From Liolophura sinensis (lineage: Eukaryota > Mollusca > Polyplacophora > Chitonida > Chitonidae), in assembly GCF_032854445.1 (NCBI RefSeq), contig NC_088295.1, forward strand, positions 37,993,385-38,057,384: a stretch of DNA of 64,000 nucleotides. The letters are read 5' to 3'. A model generated the notes under the pieces. It searched no databases. It was not told where the DNA came from and saw nothing but the letters and a program-made list of their open reading frames with translations. This document shows, piece by piece, positions 59,801 to 64,000 of the stretch (its first letter is position 1; each line of letters starts with the position of its first letter). Position numbers and translations under genes: made by a program.

Positions 59801-60013
59801 ATGTTTACAGAATATCTAATCTATGTGTACACAAGCAACTTAAAAACCTCCAACTCTAGATGCTTGATTGGCAAAGATTTAAGACTGTCGGATGGTAAGG
59901 CGTGTTAACTGTCTCTGAGCAGTGTTGTAAATGAAACAGTTAACACACTAAGGTAAGATTCAGGTCTGACTTACATGTATAATATGTGATTTATTATTTG
60001 ATTCATTATACAG
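56848..60013 (+). other. SEC24: Probable first (5' UTR) intron of SEC24
   Basis: The donor at 56848 (ATATCAG/GTTAGT) and an acceptor at 60013 (TTATACAG) bracket 3.2 kb with no coding exon recognised. It holds the split SINE/TTAA element at 57815-58966. Confidence 0.5.
57815..58966 (+). mobile_element. SINE family A copy split by a TTAA-type element (57901-58919)
   Basis: 57815-57902 and 58920-58966 are two parts of one SINE A, joining across ...CATCATATGATTG and AATATTCTTGAGTACGG. The 1.0-kb insert starts TTGAAAGTGAACATGAAGTC and ends GAATTTATGTTCACTTTAA, so its ends are inverted and flanked by TTGA/TTAA. Its first 200 bases match the 20.1-kb element. It lies in the first SEC24 intron. Confidence 0.65.
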
Positions 60014-60064
60014 ATGATTGAGTGAAATTAAAATACCACAGTTCTGTGACGAGATCGGCGAACT

Positions 60065-63000
60065 ATGAACCCCCAGTATGGTAACCAGTACCAGGGAGGG
60101 TATGGACAGGGTTATGGAGTCCCATCCGCAGGCCAGCGTCCCCCAGGACCTCCATCAGGGGCACAGAACATGTACAATGGTGTTGGGATGGGGCAGAGAC
60201 CACCTGGACCTCCTGGACCAGGTATATTACTATGATGCTGAGATCTTACATTCAAATTTAGGGGTTTTAGGCTACCGTACAACAGTTTACATTTTTGTTT
60301 TACCAAAACTGAAAATAATCTATTTTATGTGAAATTGTAAAAACTTGATATAAAAGCCATGGAAAACAGGAAAATCTTTAAAAAACATTAGGATGGGACA
60401 AAATAAAAAGAATGGTTTTATTTGTATTGCATTTTTGGATTTTTTAGTGTCTCTTGTAAAACATACAATAAAATAGCAATGACTTGTTCAAAAAAAAAAG
60501 CTTTGTCAAAGCCATGGGAGGTTGTTACAAAGCATATGTAGTGTACAGTAGTAGTATGTGATCTATAGCTACTAGTAATTAATATGAAAATAATTTGTGA
60601 TTACTACAAGGCTTAGTACATAAAATGATGGACATGGCTAGTCATACTATGTACATTTATATATATATATACTCAGTTCAGACTTTATCTGCCGAAAAAT
60701 AAATATATGTCTACATATATTTAAATATCTTAAGATTTATGTAAAATAACCTCATTAGTTGGCACCATTGATGCTCTCTTACCAGGACAATTTGGGAATC
60801 CCATGCAGACTAAGGGGGTAGTCCCTGGTCCTCCCCCAGGACAGTTTGGTCAGCCTGGCCTCATGCAGAATGGACCTGCCACAGGAACACATGGACCTCA
60901 GGGAGACCAGTATGGAATGCCCAGGTACTTATGTTTGTGAACTTACTTTTAGTGCCACTCAGTTTTAGTTAAGACTAAGTGAATATTTGAACTAAATGTT
61001 GGAAATTAATAGGCCTCAGCATGTGGGAAAAGGGTGAAGAATGGTCAGCGCGGGGTCACCGTGTCAGTAAACAACACTGTGACTGGGTGGTGGCATCATG
61101 CCTGGTGTCTTCCACATTGTATACCAGTGAAAATTTTTTAAAATTTGTATTGTGAATGTCTCTTTTGTTCTCCTTTTTTTGAATACTTAAAACATTTTGA
61201 GTCATTCTTAAATTTTCTCATGAATTTATCCAGGGAACAAAGAACTTTTTAAAAAGAAAGTTCAATTTTGTCCCTAGTTTGATATCTTAGAGCCAATAGA
61301 TAATGTCATCAAAAATTTGAAAGTTACATACTTTCTTTTGTCGTTGGATGGCAGAATAACCAAAACAATGTGATTATCTAGCTTAATTGGTTGTCTTGCG
61401 CTTAACAGTGACAGGGCATTTTTATGTAATTAATTACATGATATTCTAAAAATACTATGCCGTATCCTAAAACAAGCAAACAGTTCATCAGTAACAATGA
61501 AAGACCTGATGAAGAAAATGATGTAAAGATTTCGTTGCAAATTTCCTCTCCAACCAGATTTACATCCTTTCCATGCAAATCATTTTTACAATTTTGATGC
61601 GTTTGAGAATTTTCCAATCACACCATAAATAGTCTTTACTGCCTTCCTTATAAAGTCAGATTTGTACAGTCACATTTTCAAGACTATAAACACAAACTGG
61701 AATATCTCCTACGTTTGGGGAATAGTATATTGTTTACACCTCTTGTATGTTTCAGGCCACTTGGTCCTGGTCAAGGTCAGTATCAGCGCCCGATGGGGCC
61801 AGGAGCTGCATCAGGCTATGGTGGACCCCCAGGACCCCCAAGAGGACCCCAGCCGGGTGCTACAAATCAGGTCAGAGTTACTTCAGATGTGAAAAACCTG
61901 GCTTAGTGACCTCCTTATTTGATTTTCAGTGATAATTGAATACCTTGGTCCTCATATTAAGCTTGAACTATGCATGTTCCCAAATAGGTTCATAGAAGTA
62001 ATATGAAAGTTGAATTAGATTTTGCCAAATTATTATACAGGTATTTTGTTGTTTGACAGTATATATGAAATATCTTGTGGCCTTAGTGTGGATGTTATTA
62101 ATTCAACCCCGCTGTTGCAAGCTGACTTTTCAAACAACATTGAGTGTGTCAGGCAACACACCAGCTAGTACGTTTACCTCCCAAAGTAATATCATTTCAT
62201 GCTGTTTATGTATACAAATAAAAGATTTTGAGTTCGTTTACCTGTTAGATTTGCTTCCTGAATTATATAAAAGTGAATTATGGGGATTTTCTTCAGTGAT
62301 AAAGGTGTTTTTTTGCACAGTTTATAGATATCGCTTTGGTTTTTACATGGGTTATGTTTTACAACAAGTTGAAAAAGAAACACTTGTTTCAAAATGTTCC
62401 AATCCTTTGGATTTGACAAAGTATGAAAAAAGGTTCAGCTGTATCGGGTTGCACAACAAACACCGCTATGGTGGTGTTAAACCCTTAATCCCTTGTAGCT
62501 TACACCTATATCTTCGAACAATTTATGTGTACAGCACAGTTGGGGCTTGTTTGTCCTTTATGTCTGTATGCTGTACATGTAGGTAATTATCTTACATGTG
62601 TCTGATGTGTTTGGAATACACTAGAATCCATGTTTGCTTTTATTCAGATGACAAATCAAAATGGGATCAATGCATTTGTCAGGCCCTCTGAGAGGTCAAC
62701 ACCCAATGGTGAGTTCTTTGTCTGATTCAATTATTGTTCAGGACTTAGCTTTAAGTCTTAATTGTATAAGTCTCTGAACACCCCTATGTGTTAATACAGG
62801 GGTTAAAAGCTAAATGTTTGTAGATGAACTGATGAGTCCCATTTAATTGCATATCCCTATTACACAAAAAAGGGTACCAAATAGACCATTGCTTCAGACT
62901 TATAATTTTCTGTCTCTTGATGTTATACCTATTTGAGCTTTGGTTTACTAGCCTTTTTTCATGTATCATTTTTCTGCAGGGTAACCAAGGTCATCCTCAA

Positions 63001-63807
63001 AGCAGTATGGCAGGACCTCCTAGTAGTATGTCTGGGCCCCCAAGTAGTATGACCGGACCCCAAACCAATATGCAAGGACCCCCACATAGCATGTCCGGAC
63101 CTCCTAATATGTCAGGGCCTCCAAACAGCATGTCTGGACCTCTGAGTAGTATGTCTGGACCTCCGAGTAGTATGTCTGGACCTCCGAGTAGTATGTCTGG
63201 ACCGCCAAGTAGTATGGCTGGACCGCCAAGTAGTATGGCTGGACCACCAAGTAGTATGGCTGGTCCTCCAAATAGTATGATGGGACCCCCAAGTAGCTAT
63301 GGCCCACCGTCAGGGCCACATCAAATGGGAGGCCGAGGACCCCCAAGTGGACATGCACAACAACAGATGGGTGGACCACCTCCCTCAAGTATGGCTGGAC
63401 CACCTGCTTCCAGTTTGCCTGGACCACCCTCAGGATTTGGGCCACCCTCTGGCCCAGTAGGTGGTCCTCCTCAAGGTGCAAGTCAGATGAACATGGGCCC
63501 ACCTTCTGGACCTATGAACATGGGCCCACCCTCTGGGCAAATGGGCATGGCCCAGCCTGGTATGAACACATCCCAAAACCAGTACAATTACGGGGGTCAG
63601 CAGCCAGGTATGCCCCCACTTCCTGGTGGACAGCAGCCACCCATGGGTGGACAGTTCCCACCTGGTCCAGGTCAAGGCCAGTACATGAGCGGTCAAACCA
63701 GCCCAGGCTATGGGCAGCAGAATTTTAACTATGGAACAAACCAGGGGCAAAGACCAATGGCTCAACCCCCACAGAAACGTCTGGACCCCAACCAGATGCC
63801 TAGCCCA
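60065..63807 (+). CDS. SEC24: SEC24-like COPII coat subunit, N-terminal disordered part (gene continues past window)
   Basis: SEC24 selects cargo in the COPII coat at ER exit sites. Coding exons: 60065-60221 (ATG 52 bases into an exon starting 60014), 60786-60924, 61756-61870, 62980-63807. They join in phase to 413 residues, all rich in Pro, Gly, Gln, Met and Ser. The identifying feature is the end of the last exon, PPQKRLDPNQMPSP, cut by a GTAAGT donor at 63808. This is the conserved segment (KRLDPD..IPSPIQV) that precedes the zinc-finger/trunk domain of SEC24C and SEC24D. The zinc finger, trunk and gelsolin domains must lie downstream. A candidate extra exon at 62648-62708 is listed separately. 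The C/D subclass is favoured by the long Pro/Gln-rich N-terminus and the motif; the symbol is left generic. Confidence 0.88.
62648..62708 (+). other. Candidate 61-nt cassette exon of SEC24
   Basis: Good acceptor (TTTATTCAG) and donor (AATG/GTGAGT) flank an open stretch MTNQNGINAFVRPSERSTPN that enters in phase 0. At 61 bases it breaks phase: joined to the main acceptor at 62979 it hits TAA at once. Joined to an acceptor ten bases further on (CCAAG/GTCATCC), the frame is restored. Confidence 0.5.
63000..63300 (+). repeat. 21-nt coding repeat (GPPSSMS/A heptads) in SEC24
   Basis: About 14 copies of a seven-codon unit, consensus GPPSSMS or GPPSSMA, with variants GPQTNMQ and GPPHSMS and a shortened GPPNMS. 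Neighbouring copies are nearly identical at the DNA level, indicating recent slippage or unequal exchange. Confidence 0.95.
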
Positions 63808-64000
63808 GTAAGTCAGCAGTCTAATCAAATCTGAATGAATGCTGGTTTGAACATTTCCCAAAACTTCACAAAACTTTATAAATATATTGGTACCTCTCAT
63901 TACCAGCGATAACCGTTATTACCATTAACATCACCGAATGCCACTGAAACTCATTCAGCATCCTTTACAAAATTAAAAATTACTCCCCCCCCCCCACCAT

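Noticed and set aside
63104-63900. Long minus-strand frames opposite the last SEC24 exon
   Set aside because: Antisense shadows of a GC-richer, low-complexity coding repeat; no splice or start evidence.

Overview
The window is animal nuclear DNA: AT-rich, with GT-AG introns, no operons, and dense short repeats. The protein genes are metazoan types. The dispersed elements (a tRNA-headed SINE whose tail is rich in ATAAATAAAT, a second SINE with a GTTGAGTACGACGTTAAACC tail and a third with a degenerate core) look like those of molluscs and related lophotrochozoans. I infer a mollusc or close relative and cannot name the species. The octamer TACATGTA is visibly abundant throughout.

Layout. (1) 1-41418, plus strand: the 3' part of an ASH2-like gene, a subunit of the COMPASS/MLL histone H3K4 methyltransferase complex. 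Eight exons encode the SPRY domain and the C-terminal DPY30-binding helix; the N-terminal exons lie before the window. One intron (3531-38190) is 34.7 kb. (2) Inside it, on the minus strand (18201 down to 6951), lies a complete ten-exon gene. All of its exon phases close. It encodes an 807-residue single-pass membrane protein that I cannot assign to a family. It has a signal peptide, one transmembrane segment and a long cytoplasmic tail with an NPxY motif, a Ser-Pro repeat and a class I PDZ-type C-terminus. (3) 45289-51808, minus strand: a complete eleven-exon geranylgeranyl diphosphate synthase gene (GGPS1, 301 residues), convergent with ASH2. (4) 54475-56573, minus strand: a complete two-exon GT10 fucosyltransferase of the FUT10/FUT11 type (512 residues). 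(5) 56.6 kb to the window end, plus strand: a SEC24 gene of the C/D type, divergent from the fucosyltransferase across a short shared promoter. Only its disordered Pro/Gly/Gln-rich N-terminus is in the window.

The rest is intron and intergenic sequence full of repeats: about 18 copies of one tRNA-derived SINE, two other SINE types, an inverted-repeat MITE family with five copies, a second MITE, a TTAA-type element nested in a SINE, and a Tc1/mariner remnant with long terminal repeats. There are also two minisatellites. One of these is a tandem expansion of the end of an ASH2 exon together with its 5' splice site.

Functionally the genes are mostly housekeeping: chromatin methylation (ASH2), isoprenoid supply for protein prenylation (GGPS1), and two early secretory-pathway genes sharing a promoter (FUT10/11 in the ER, SEC24 in COPII export). 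The unassigned nested membrane gene is the least familiar item. I found no RNA genes, CRISPR arrays or bacterial-type systems.
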